A stretch of DNA of 25,310 bases from CAZSXS01 sp964611385 (GTDB taxonomy: Bacteria > Bacillota > Clostridia > Lachnospirales > CAYPQA01): the NCBI GenBank assembly GCA_964611385.1, contig CAZSXS010000056.1, forward strand, positions 1 to 25,310. Reading direction: 5' to 3'. The notes under the pieces are model-generated. The model saw nothing but the letters and a program-made list of their open reading frames with translations. It was not told where the DNA came from and did not search any database. The translations under genes and the position numbers were made by a program. This document shows, piece after piece, positions 14,873 through 22,289 of this stretch (the stretch's first letter is position 1; every line of letters begins with the position of its first letter).

Positions 14873-15838
14873 TCAATATCCTTTTTGTCTATCCACTACA
14901 TGCTTCATGGGCTTTCCTTCTGCATACAACCTAAGGTTCTCCAAAAAGATCTCTACGATCAGGTTACAGGTATGTATGAGAGAGGTGTCGCCTGAAACAT
15001 GGGGAGTTAAGATACAGTTTTTTGCCGTCCAAAGAGGATGCGTCTTGGGGAGTGGTTCTGGAACCATGACATCCAAGGCAGCTCCCCCGATCCGTCCTTC
15101 GTTTAGGGCTTCACATAAGGCTTCTTGGTCAAGAGCTGTTCCCCGGCCTACATTCAGAAGCAAGGTATCAGGTCGCAGCAGATCCAGTCTTCTTTTATCA
15201 ATGATATGCTGTGTTTCTGCCGTGGAGGGTAGGCAAAGCGCTACCACCTCTGCCTCCTTAATGCCCTCGTCCAGCTCTGTCCACAAAAATTGTCTTTCGA
15301 TATACTCCGGCTTCGGTTGCTCTGATCGTCTCACAGCGGTAATCCTTGCACCAAGTGCATGGGCCCGTTGTGCAAAATTACTTCCGATATCCCCCAGACC
15401 AACAACCGTAATTCGGCTGCCATAAATGGAACGAATTTTCACCAGTCTCTTCCATTCACTGTTTTGTTGAAACAGAATATATTGGGGCAGATTTCGCATT
15501 AACATCAGCAAAGTTGCGATCATATGCTCCGAAACGGTAATGCCAAAAGCCCCGGCAGCGTTTGTCAGGATTACATCTTCACTTGCATATAAAGATGGCT
15601 CCTTCACAGTTTCCACACCCGCAAAGGCACACTGGTACCAGCGAAGATTTTTCGCTTGCTTCAGCAGGCTACCCTCCGGTTTCCCGAAAAGCACCTCACA
15701 GTGTTCAAGTCCTTCATAGTCCTTAGTCAGCATTAAAATCTTAAAGCCTAGTTCTTTCCCCAGCTTTTCTATGCTGGCCATATGCTCGTCTGTCAGGTAA
15801 TTGTTATCAATAATCCCTATGATTCTGTCCAAAAACAT
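14873..15838 (-). CDS. D-isomer-specific 2-hydroxyacid dehydrogenase family protein, 321 aa
   Basis: NAD(P)-dependent oxidoreductase of the D-2-hydroxyacid dehydrogenase family, cytoplasmic. Rossmann motif GLGDIG (147-152), then catalytic Arg232 (LLLNVGRGTALD), Glu261 (VPEPLP) and His280 (LTPHVSGD), all in canonical order. Substrate unknown; the N-terminal part (YQCAFAGVETV) resembles glyoxylate/hydroxypyruvate-reductase-like members. GGAGG abuts the ATG at 15838 with no spacer, whereas a TTG two codons on (15832) is at ideal distance, so translation may start there. It begins 5 bp after the Memo-AMMECR1 stop, with its ribosome binding site overlapping that stop region, so it is very likely the last gene of the AmmeMemoRadiSam operon. 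Confidence 0.88.
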   Translation of the reverse strand: MFLDRIIGIIDNNYLTDEHMASIEKLGKELGFKILMLTKDYEGLEHCEVLFGKPEGSLLKQAKNLRWYQCAFAGVETVKEPSLYASEDVILTNAAGAFGITVSEHMIATLLMLMRNLPQYILFQQNSEWKRLVKIRSIYGSRITVVGLGDIGSNFAQRAHALGARITAVRRSEQPKPEYIERQFLWTELDEGIKEAEVVALCLPSTAETQHIIDKRRLDLLRPDTLLLNVGRGTALDQEALCEALNEGRIGGAALDVMVPEPLPKTHPLWTAKNCILTPHVSGDTSLIHTCNLIVEIFLENLRLYAEGKPMKHVVDRQKGY

Positions 15839-15843
15839 CCTCC

Positions 15844-17247
15844 TTACTTATGCCTTACAACTTCAAAGCGTTGCATTGTAAAGCCTGATTCGTCGGGCTT
15901 TTTTTCTATGCCCGCTTTTTGGAGAGCGATCTCTACCTGTTGCTGAACACTGGTAACATTTTCGAGGTTGGGAAGCAACAGACCGCCCTTGGTTCCTTCG
16001 GTGACAATGACACCGTACTTTTTCTCGTCCAGCTGCTCCATACTTTGAATGGTCTCTGGTTCCCCCAGCACATCAACGCTGATCAGCAACTCCGGAAGCT
16101 CCTCCACAGTTACAGGCTCAAAACGAAAATCGCTAAGCCCGGCGCTGACAGCGTTTTTGATGATTTCCGCTGCAATCGTATCTTGGGTTGGAAGGATGGT
16201 ACCGATACAGCCCCGCAGACGACCTTGCTTTTTTAGAGACACGAATACTCCGGCTCTTTTTTCCAACAACTCCTTGGGCAAGCTTTCAAGCTCAGAGGGG
16301 GATAGTTCAAGCTCCTTCTTGTCCCGGATGATGCTTTCCAATGACTTTCGGGCCAGTCGGACATAAGCATCCTCATTTTCCTTTGCTTCTTTTAACTTTT
16401 TCTCTTCCCTTTCCTGAAACTGCTCCCCAAAATTTCTGCCCACATCTACGCCACTCTCTTCAAGCTTAGCCACAGCGTAGCCCACGCCAAAATTTCCTTG
16501 ATAGGAATAAAGCTTACTGTTGACTGCCTTTTTATCCAAGGCTCCAGCCATGATGATAAAGGATCGCAAGCCACATTCGCCCGCCGCCTCACAAAATTCT
16601 ACGTCAAACTCCAGAAGGCTTAAGAACTCTGCTTTGTCAATGGCTTCGGTGAGCTGCTGGTCAAATTCCGGCCCTTCCGGTGCAAACTGATAAGGCCCAT
16701 CGTCCTTCAGTCGGTGGGACAGATCCCCGCTGGCAATAATTACGGCCTTTCTGCCTAGCTCCGAAAGTGCACTAGCCAAGCATTGCCCAAATTCATAATG
16801 CTCCTGAAAACTCAAATTAGAGATACCAATTCGCACAACCTTAAAGTCCTTATAAGCCTGCTGGATAAAATACAGAGGAACCATTGTTCCATGATCCAGG
16901 TGCCCTTCCTTCTCACCCAAGGTTCCGGCACTAATGTTATTCTCCCGCGCCTTTTGGGTAAGCAAGCTCACGAGCTCCGTATCATAATTCACATCAAAGC
17001 GAATCTGAGGGACACCAAACTTTGTAAAGCTACCATAGGCACTCTCTCCGGGCGAAATATGAATATAATCTGAATATACAACGGAGTGCGGGGAGATGAT
17101 AACAATGGTATCGGGCTGAAAGGCAGCGATCTCCTGGGCTACAGATTCATAGGCCGAAATTGTGTCCTTGACTTCCATTTCTCTTCCCTGACCGATTTCT
17201 GGGATCAAAACCGGGGGATGGGGTACTACATAAGCTACAGTTGCCAT
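15844..17247 (-). CDS. AmmeMemoRadiSam system Memo-AMMECR1 fusion protein, 467 aa
   Basis: Two conserved domains of unsettled function in one chain. N-terminal ~1-265 is Memo-like (class III extradiol dioxygenase/LigB fold): VVPHPPVLIPEIGQG (H10), ISPHSVVYSDY (H54), GHLDHGTMVPLYFI (H116, H119) and ASGDLSHRLKDDGPY supply likely metal-site histidines. After a charged helical linker (~270-295), the C-terminal ~295-465 is AMMECR1-like, with the hallmark LRGCIGTI and PVTVEELPELLISVDVL. In many genomes these are separate genes (system proteins B and A); here they are fused. The frame stays open upstream to 17271, but AAGGAGG is placed for the ATG at 17247. Lies between the radical SAM gene and a dehydrogenase. 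Confidence 0.92.
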   Translation of the reverse strand: MATVAYVVPHPPVLIPEIGQGREMEVKDTISAYESVAQEIAAFQPDTIVIISPHSVVYSDYIHISPGESAYGSFTKFGVPQIRFDVNYDTELVSLLTQKARENNISAGTLGEKEGHLDHGTMVPLYFIQQAYKDFKVVRIGISNLSFQEHYEFGQCLASALSELGRKAVIIASGDLSHRLKDDGPYQFAPEGPEFDQQLTEAIDKAEFLSLLEFDVEFCEAAGECGLRSFIIMAGALDKKAVNSKLYSYQGNFGVGYAVAKLEESGVDVGRNFGEQFQEREEKKLKEAKENEDAYVRLARKSLESIIRDKKELELSPSELESLPKELLEKRAGVFVSLKKQGRLRGCIGTILPTQDTIAAEIIKNAVSAGLSDFRFEPVTVEELPELLISVDVLGEPETIQSMEQLDEKKYGVIVTEGTKGGLLLPNLENVTSVQQQVEIALQKAGIEKKPDESGFTMQRFEVVRHK

Positions 17248-17284
17248 ATTTACCTCCTTAGGTATAGACATTCAAACGAATGCC

Positions 17285-18109
17285 CTAGTACATGTTTCCT
17301 GCAAACACATACTCCAACTTTTCCTTTGCGATCCGGAACAGCTCGTAAATCTTTTCCTTGGATGTTCCTTCCCTGTCATTCATCTTATAACGTGGGAAAA
17401 ATCTTGTCAAATGCAAAGGGATATAAGGACTGACCGAGGCGAGCCAAGAAGCCAAGGCCTCCATCTCCTGATGCGTATCATTCTTACCGGGAATCACCAA
17501 GGTCGTTACCTCCACGTGACAGGTCTTGGAAGCAAGGGCGATGGTATTTTTCACCGTCTCCAGGTCCCCCTTCAGATCCTGATAAAAGGACTCCGTAAAG
17601 CCCTTCAAGTCAATATTCATGGCATGAATACTGGGCAGCAATTTTTTCAAGGGTTCCTCATTGATATAGCCATTGGTAACGCAGACGTTTTGCAACCCTT
17701 CTTTGGCGGCAAGCACAGAACAATTCAGCACATACTCAAAGCCCACCAAAGGCTCGTTATAGGTAAAGGCGAGGCCAATATTTCCCTCGCTCTGTAAAGA
17801 CTTAGCCTTCTCCACCAGCTCTTCGGGTGACAGAAACAGGGCTTCACCTCTACCATCCCGCATAGAGATCTCATGGTTTTGACAAAAGGAGCAGCGCAAG
17901 TTACAGCCATAACTACCGACGGACAAGACATAACTTCCAGGGTAAAAGCGTTTCAGGGGCTTTTTTTCAATGGGATCAAGGGCAATGGAAGTAATCTTCC
18001 CATAATTATCGTCCACGATCCGCTGGCCATCATTTCTCCTCGCACGGCAAAAGCCCAGCTGCCCCTCACTGAGCGAGCAAAGATGAGGGCAGACATCACA
18101 AGTTATCAT
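17285..18109 (-). CDS. AmmeMemoRadiSam system radical SAM enzyme, 274 aa
   Basis: Radical SAM protein related to pyruvate-formate-lyase activating enzymes. The 4Fe-4S/SAM motif is CNLRCSFC (C69, C73, C76). An N-terminal cysteine cluster, CDVCPHLCSLSEGQLGFC (C4, C7, C11, C21), is typical of this subgroup and may hold a second metal centre. FTYNEPLV and NIDLKGFTESFY follow the PflA-like pattern. The reaction and substrate are unknown to me; the genes co-occur with Memo and AMMECR1 in bacteria and archaea. AGGAGGTGTTAAC precedes the ATG. It is first of three minus-strand genes, with 37 bp before the Memo-AMMECR1 gene. Confidence 0.93.
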   Translation of the reverse strand: MITCDVCPHLCSLSEGQLGFCRARRNDGQRIVDDNYGKITSIALDPIEKKPLKRFYPGSYVLSVGSYGCNLRCSFCQNHEISMRDGRGEALFLSPEELVEKAKSLQSEGNIGLAFTYNEPLVGFEYVLNCSVLAAKEGLQNVCVTNGYINEEPLKKLLPSIHAMNIDLKGFTESFYQDLKGDLETVKNTIALASKTCHVEVTTLVIPGKNDTHQEMEALASWLASVSPYIPLHLTRFFPRYKMNDREGTSKEKIYELFRIAKEKLEYVFAGNMY

Positions 18110-18149
18110 GTTAACACCTCCTAGGGCAAAAAATTAAGACCGTGGGGGG

Positions 18150-18470
18150 AACTTTTTTCAAACGGCGAAAAAAGTTTTTCTCTCCCTCCCCCCACACCCC
18201 CTTCCCTCTCTTTTCAAAAAAGCCGGACGTTGGGGATTTGGAAAGAGAGCGATGTGTTTCGGATTTCATTATTGTCTCCAAATTGGACCGAATCATTCGA
18301 TGTACTTAATAGCATGCATAGCCATACAATCTTGAAACTAATCGCCAAAGCGTGCAATGATCCGTAAAACAACATTGCCTCAGTTACAACCATGTTGATC
18401 TGAAAATTCCCATATAACCTAGCCCCAACCCCTGTCCGGCTTTTTGAAAAGGGAAGGATGGGGGTGTGGT
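18150..18470. repeat. Inverted-repeat pair and hairpin in the 476-bp gap before ecfA1
   Basis: Left arm 18190-18237 (CCCACACCCCCTTCCCT, then CAAAAAAGCCGGAC) and right arm 18422-18470 (GTCCGGCTTTTTGAAAAGGG, then GGGGGTGTGG) are mutually complementary over ~40 bp with small indels. They flank ~185 bp with no ORF or RNA I recognise. Beside the left arm, AACTTTTTTC (18150-18159) and GAAAAAAGTT (18167-18176) form a 10-bp AT-rich hairpin. Apart from this and the promoter at 18495, I see nothing else in 18110-18585. Confidence 0.65.
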
Positions 18471-18494
18471 CTTATTTTCCCTTTATTCATAGGA

Positions 18495-18524
18495 TTGACA
18501 AAAGACGTAAGACCAAAGTATAAT
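18495..18524 (+). promoter_or_regulatory. Consensus sigma-A promoter for ecfA1-ecfA2-ecfT
   Basis: TTGACA (18495-18500) and TATAAT (18519-18524) are both perfect, separated by 18 bp. Transcription would start near 18531, leaving a ~55-nt leader before the ecfA1 ATG. No riboswitch is evident in that leader, so expression is probably constitutive. Confidence 0.85.
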
Positions 18525-18585
18525 CACCTTACCCAAAAAATGCGGTTGCTATTTGAGTAATGTGCATAAAGAAAAGGGGAAAATA

Positions 18586-19461
18586 ATGGAAATTATTAAA
18601 ACGGAGAACCTGGTTTTTGAATATAAAAGTTATAATGACGAAAATGGTTCCGGTCAAAGCCTTCGGGCGCTAAATGGCATTAATATTCAGATCCGTAAAG
18701 GAGAGTTTGTCGCTATCCTGGGACATAATGGCTCGGGGAAGTCCACCCTTGCTAAGCATATGAATGCCTTGCTGACCCCCACGGAAGGTACCATCTGGAT
18801 CAAAGGTTATAATAGCCAGCATGAAGAAAATATCTGGAAGATCCGCCAATCAGCGGGAATGGTCTTTCAGAATCCTGATAACCAAATTATTGCAACCATC
18901 GTCGAGGAGGATGTGGCCTTTGGACTGGAAAATCTGGGCGTGGCCCCGGATCAAATCCGTGCAAGGGTCAATCAAGCCCTGGAGAGCGTCTCCATGCAGG
19001 ATTATGCTGAGGTCTCCCCGCATTTTTTGTCTGGTGGTCAAAAGCAAAGAATCGCCATTGCCGGAGTCATTGCTATGAAGCCGGATTGTATCGTTCTGGA
19101 TGAGGCCACAGCCATGCTGGACCCTTCAGGACGAAGGGATGTAATGCGAACCATCACCGACTTGAACCAAAGTGAGGGTATCACCATTGTTCATATCACG
19201 CATTTTATGGAAGAAGCAGTCTTGGCCAAACGCGTCATCGTTATGGAAGAGGGCAAGGTGGTTATGGATGGCAGCCCCAGAGAGGTGTTTACGCAAGTGG
19301 AGCTGCTCAAAAATATCGGCCTGGATGTGCCCCAGGTGACAGAACTTGCCCATCAGCTCCGGCAGCGGGGGCTTCCAATGGATTTGGCTTTGACCATCCC
19401 TGAATTTTTGGAGAACTTTTCCAAGCTGCAAGCAGCAAATAAACGGAACGTAAAGGACTGA
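18586..19461 (+). CDS. ecfA1: ECF transporter ATPase EcfA1, 291 aa
   Basis: One of two ATPases of the energy-coupling module that powers vitamin and metal uptake with separate S-components. Walker A GHNGSGKS (46-53), Q-loop MVFQNPDNQI, signature FLSGGQKQRIAIAGV and Walker B CIVLDEATAMLDP are present, and a His switch occurs in IVHITHFMEEA. The Q-loop NPDNQ is typical of EcfA1. The frame stays open to a TTG at 18553, but AGGGGA lies close before the ATG at 18586 and family alignment starts at MEIIKTENLVFEY. Gap to ecfA2 is 5 bp. No S-component gene is in the window, as expected for a shared (group II) module. Confidence 0.94.
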   Translation: MEIIKTENLVFEYKSYNDENGSGQSLRALNGINIQIRKGEFVAILGHNGSGKSTLAKHMNALLTPTEGTIWIKGYNSQHEENIWKIRQSAGMVFQNPDNQIIATIVEEDVAFGLENLGVAPDQIRARVNQALESVSMQDYAEVSPHFLSGGQKQRIAIAGVIAMKPDCIVLDEATAMLDPSGRRDVMRTITDLNQSEGITIVHITHFMEEAVLAKRVIVMEEGKVVMDGSPREVFTQVELLKNIGLDVPQVTELAHQLRQRGLPMDLALTIPEFLENFSKLQAANKRNVKD

Positions 19462-19466
19462 AGGCC

Positions 19467-20318
19467 TTGAATCAAATAAAGTTAGAAGTCAAAAATCTTA
19501 GCTTCCAATATAATCCCAAAACCACTTTTGAGAAAACCGCCATCAAAGGCATTAGCTTTGCGCTGCCTCAAGGGGAGTTCACGGGGCTCATCGGGCATAC
19601 CGGCTCCGGCAAAAGCACCCTCATTCAGCATTTGAACGCCCTGGTAAAGCCCACGAGTGGTCAGGTTCTTTTGGATGGGGTGGACATTCATACCGACAAA
19701 TCAAAGCTGAAGGAAATCCGTCAGCGAGTCGGCTTGGTCTTCCAGTACCCGGAGCATCAGCTTTTTGAAATGACGGTTTTTAAAGATGTGGCCTACGGCC
19801 CAGAGAATCTTTCCCTGCCAAAGGATGAGGTGAAGAAAAGGGTTATGGATGCCCTTGCCATTGTCGGGCTTGGGCAAGAGCTTTTTGAGAAGTCCCCCTT
19901 CGAGCTGTCTGGCGGTCAAAAAAGAAGGGTAGCTATAGCCGGAGTCTTGGCCATGAAGCCGGAGGTACTTATTTTGGATGAACCCACGGCAGGCTTGGAC
20001 CCTCGGGGTCGAGATGAAATTTTATCAAATATAAAAAAAATGCATAGCGAGCTGGGTATCAATGTGATTTTGGTTTCCCACAGTATGGAGGATGTTTCAA
20101 AGCTTGCGGATCGGCTTTTGGTCATGAATCGTGGGGAGCTTCTGTATTATGATAAGCCGTCAGAGATTTTTTCTCATGTCGAAAAGCTGGAGGAAATCGG
20201 CCTTGCCGTCCCACAAGTCACCTACCTCATGCGGGCCCTACACCAAAAGGGCTACGATGTGGCTCAAAACCTTCATGATGTGGAAGCAGCCTTGCTTGCC
20301 ATAGAAAGGATACTGTAA
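19467..20318 (+). CDS. ecfA2: ECF transporter ATPase EcfA2, 283 aa
   Basis: Second ATPase of the module, forming a heterodimer with EcfA1 on the cytoplasmic side of EcfT. Walker A GHTGSGKS (43-50), Q-loop VFQYPEHQLFE (typical of EcfA2), signature ELSGGQKRRVAIAGVLAM, Walker B VLILDEPTAGLDP, and switch His in VSHSMEDVSKLA. It starts with TTG just behind GAAGG, and no nearby ATG fits the family N-terminus MNQIKLEVKNLSFQY. Its stop overlaps the ecfT start by one base (TAATG), so translation is coupled. Confidence 0.94.
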   Translation: MNQIKLEVKNLSFQYNPKTTFEKTAIKGISFALPQGEFTGLIGHTGSGKSTLIQHLNALVKPTSGQVLLDGVDIHTDKSKLKEIRQRVGLVFQYPEHQLFEMTVFKDVAYGPENLSLPKDEVKKRVMDALAIVGLGQELFEKSPFELSGGQKRRVAIAGVLAMKPEVLILDEPTAGLDPRGRDEILSNIKKMHSELGINVILVSHSMEDVSKLADRLLVMNRGELLYYDKPSEIFSHVEKLEEIGLAVPQVTYLMRALHQKGYDVAQNLHDVEAALLAIERIL

Positions 20319-21118
20319 TGCTGTCTAATATAACCATTGGTCAATATTATCCTACTAACTCCTATATACATAGCCTAGACCCCCGCTTGAAGCTGATATC
20401 GGTTATGGTTTATATTGGCTGTTTGTTTTTTATCGACAAGCTTCTAGGCTATGTACTGGCCGCTGCCTGTCTTTTTCTGGTGATCTATGCCTCCAAAGTT
20501 CCTGTTTCTTATATTTTTAAAAGCTTGAAGGGTATCATTTTCATTATCGCTTTTACTACTTTTTTTAATATGTTCTTTACGGAAGGCAGCCATGTATTGT
20601 TTACGCTCTTTGGCCTTAGCCTGACCTTGGAAGGTATCTTGATTGCGATTAAAATGGCTGTACGCCTCAGCCTCATTGTGGCTGCCTCCTCCATCTTAAC
20701 CCTTACTACCTCTCCCATTCAGCTGACCAACGCCATTGAGTCCTGCCTCCGACCCCTAAAGGTTTTCAAGGTTCCCTCCCACGAAATTGCAATGATGATG
20801 ACCATCGCTCTGCGCTTCATCCCCACCCTTCTGGAGGAAACTGACAAGATCATGAAAGCCCAAATTGCTCGGGGAGCGGACTTTGACACTGGCGGCCTCA
20901 TCAAGCGGGCAAAGGGCTTGATTCCCCTTCTGGTGCCTTTGTTTTTCTCGGCCTTTCGGCGGGCAGAGGAATTGGCTGTCGCTATGGAAGCTCGCTGCTA
21001 TAGGGGTGATATTAACCGTACCCGAATGAAGGAATTGCGCTTTGACAAGACGGATTATATCAGCATTCTGTTGGTGTTCTTCTTTGTATTAATTGTTATT
21101 GCATTGAAGGTGTTTTAG
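20318..21118 (+). CDS. ecfT: ECF transporter transmembrane component EcfT, 266 aa
   Basis: Membrane scaffold linking the ATPases to substrate-binding S-components. About five hydrophobic helices lie in residues 25-130 and near the C-terminus (ISILLVFFFVLIVIAL). The cytoplasmic coupling helices carry the two Ala-Arg-Gly-type motifs, AQIARGADFDTGG and AMEARCYRGD. N-terminal YIHSLDPRLKLI is a common EcfT start. Overlaps ecfA2 by one base. Followed by truA after 65 bp, as in many Firmicutes. Confidence 0.94.
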   Translation: MLSNITIGQYYPTNSYIHSLDPRLKLISVMVYIGCLFFIDKLLGYVLAAACLFLVIYASKVPVSYIFKSLKGIIFIIAFTTFFNMFFTEGSHVLFTLFGLSLTLEGILIAIKMAVRLSLIVAASSILTLTTSPIQLTNAIESCLRPLKVFKVPSHEIAMMMTIALRFIPTLLEETDKIMKAQIARGADFDTGGLIKRAKGLIPLLVPLFFSAFRRAEELAVAMEARCYRGDINRTRMKELRFDKTDYISILLVFFFVLIVIALKVF

Positions 21119-21183
21119 GCCTGTTGAACTAATTTTGTTTAGAAAGCGCCCTATTATTCTACTATATTGAAGGTATTTAATCC

Positions 21184-21957
21184 ATGAACATTTTATTAAC
21201 CCTGTCTTATGACGGAAGTAACTATTGCGGCTGGCAACGACAAAAAAATGGCCTGTCTATTCAGGAGTGTCTAGAAACAGCGCTGTCAAAGCTATACCGA
21301 AAAGACCTGTCCGTCATCGGCGCAAGCCGGACGGATGCAGGGGTTCACGCCTACGGTCAACGGGCGCTCTTTTCCTTGCCGGACAACGAAGAAATCCATA
21401 TCCCCATTCACAAGCTTCCGCTGGTCATAAACTCCGCCTTGCCGGAGGACATTATTGTGACGGAAGCTTTTTTTGTGCCCGAAGACTTTAATCCCCGCTT
21501 TGCTGCCAAGAACAAGACCTATGAGTACAATATTTATAATGCCACCTACAACCACCCCTTCTTAAAGCGACTAGCTTGGTTTGTACCTGGTCCCTTGCAT
21601 CTTTCAGCCATGGAGGCAGCTTGTGCTTTGTTTGTAGGTACTCATGATTTTTCCGGCTTCTGCGCCGCGGGTGGATCGGCCAAGACCAGTGTCCGAACGA
21701 TTTATTCCGCCTCCCTTCAACAATCCTCTTGTTTGGGCAGCCCTCTAATCAGCTTCACCGTGAACGGAAATGGCTTTCTATACAATATGGTTCGTATTAT
21801 TGTTGGAACCCTGGTGTATGTGGGACAAGGCAAGCTTTCCTTGGATGAAGTTCGGGACGTCCTTGAACATGGCGACCGCAAAAAGGCCGGAAAAACTGCC
21901 CCACCTCAAGGCCTTACACTCATGAAGGTTTATTACGAACCTTTTTTAGAGATTTGA
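21184..21957 (+). CDS. truA: tRNA pseudouridine synthase A, 257 aa
   Basis: Isomerises uridines 38-40 in the tRNA anticodon arm to pseudouridine. The N-terminal LTLSYDGSNYCGWQRQ and catalytic Asp51 in GASRTDAGVHAYGQ are intact, as are RFAAKNKTYEYNIYN and the C-terminal FLYNMVRIIVGTLVYVGQGK. Length is usual (~245-260). GAAGG lies upstream at normal spacing. It follows ecfT, the common Firmicutes order ecfA1-ecfA2-ecfT-truA, but the ribosomal genes rplM-rpsI that often come next are absent; a 46-aa membrane protein and transporter genes follow instead. Confidence 0.97.
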   Translation: MNILLTLSYDGSNYCGWQRQKNGLSIQECLETALSKLYRKDLSVIGASRTDAGVHAYGQRALFSLPDNEEIHIPIHKLPLVINSALPEDIIVTEAFFVPEDFNPRFAAKNKTYEYNIYNATYNHPFLKRLAWFVPGPLHLSAMEAACALFVGTHDFSGFCAAGGSAKTSVRTIYSASLQQSSCLGSPLISFTVNGNGFLYNMVRIIVGTLVYVGQGKLSLDEVRDVLEHGDRKKAGKTAPPQGLTLMKVYYEPFLEI

Positions 21958-22005
21958 GTATACTGGTTTAAGAAAGTATATCCAAATCAAAAGGGGCGGG
22001 GGTTT

Positions 22006-22146
22006 ATGTTTTTTCGTAAAAGAATTGTTGGTCTGTTTTTATTCTCTTTGGGAATGGGTATGCTCCTTGCCCTGATTTTGGGTGGGCTTGCTTACTTTTT
22101 TTCCATCTTCTTTCTGGCCATTGGATTTTGGAATCTGTTTTGTTGA
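22006..22146 (+). CDS. Small hydrophobic membrane protein, 46 aa
   Basis: Short ORF with ATG preceded by AAGGGGCGGGGG. The peptide starts MFFRKRIVGLFLF, is hydrophobic for almost its full length (one or two transmembrane helices around a GG turn near residues 26-27) and ends FWNLFC. Positive residues cluster at the N-terminus, suggesting an N-in orientation. Short proteins of this kind occur in clostridial genomes but I cannot assign a function. It lies 48 bp after truA on the same strand and 60 bp before the large palindrome that probably ends the transcript. Confidence 0.65.
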   Translation: MFFRKRIVGLFLFSLGMGMLLALILGGLAYFFSIFFLAIGFWNLFC

Positions 22147-22205
22147 CTCAGCCACGTTCGGCTTTGCAAGCCACAACGCATGAAACTTCAAAAATTGTAA
22201 GCACG

Positions 22206-22277
22206 AAAAAAGACCTATGGGTTACACAATGTCATTAAGTTAACTTATTGACATTGTGTAACCCATAGGTCTTTTTT
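22206..22277. terminator. 72-bp near-perfect palindrome, probable bidirectional terminator
   Basis: A perfect 29-bp inverted repeat (22206-22234 and 22249-22277) starts with AAAAAAGACC and ends GGTCTTTTTT. The 14-bp centre is itself palindromic (AAGTTAACTT), leaving one mismatched pair in the whole 72 bp. A T-run follows the stem on both strands. It separates the rightward truA/46-aa transcript from the leftward permease gene that stops at 22290. The arms are far longer than in normal terminators, so it may be a MITE-like element co-opted as one. Confidence 0.85.
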
Positions 22278-22289
22278 ATATACCGCTCT

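Noticed and set aside
18111..18296. Minus-strand 61-codon open frame before the radical SAM gene
   Set aside because: It runs through the inverted-repeat arm, has no ribosome binding site, and its composition does not look like a protein.
18525..18585. Riboswitch in the ecfA1 leader
   Set aside because: The leader is only ~55 nt from the predicted start site and shows no recognisable aptamer or terminator.
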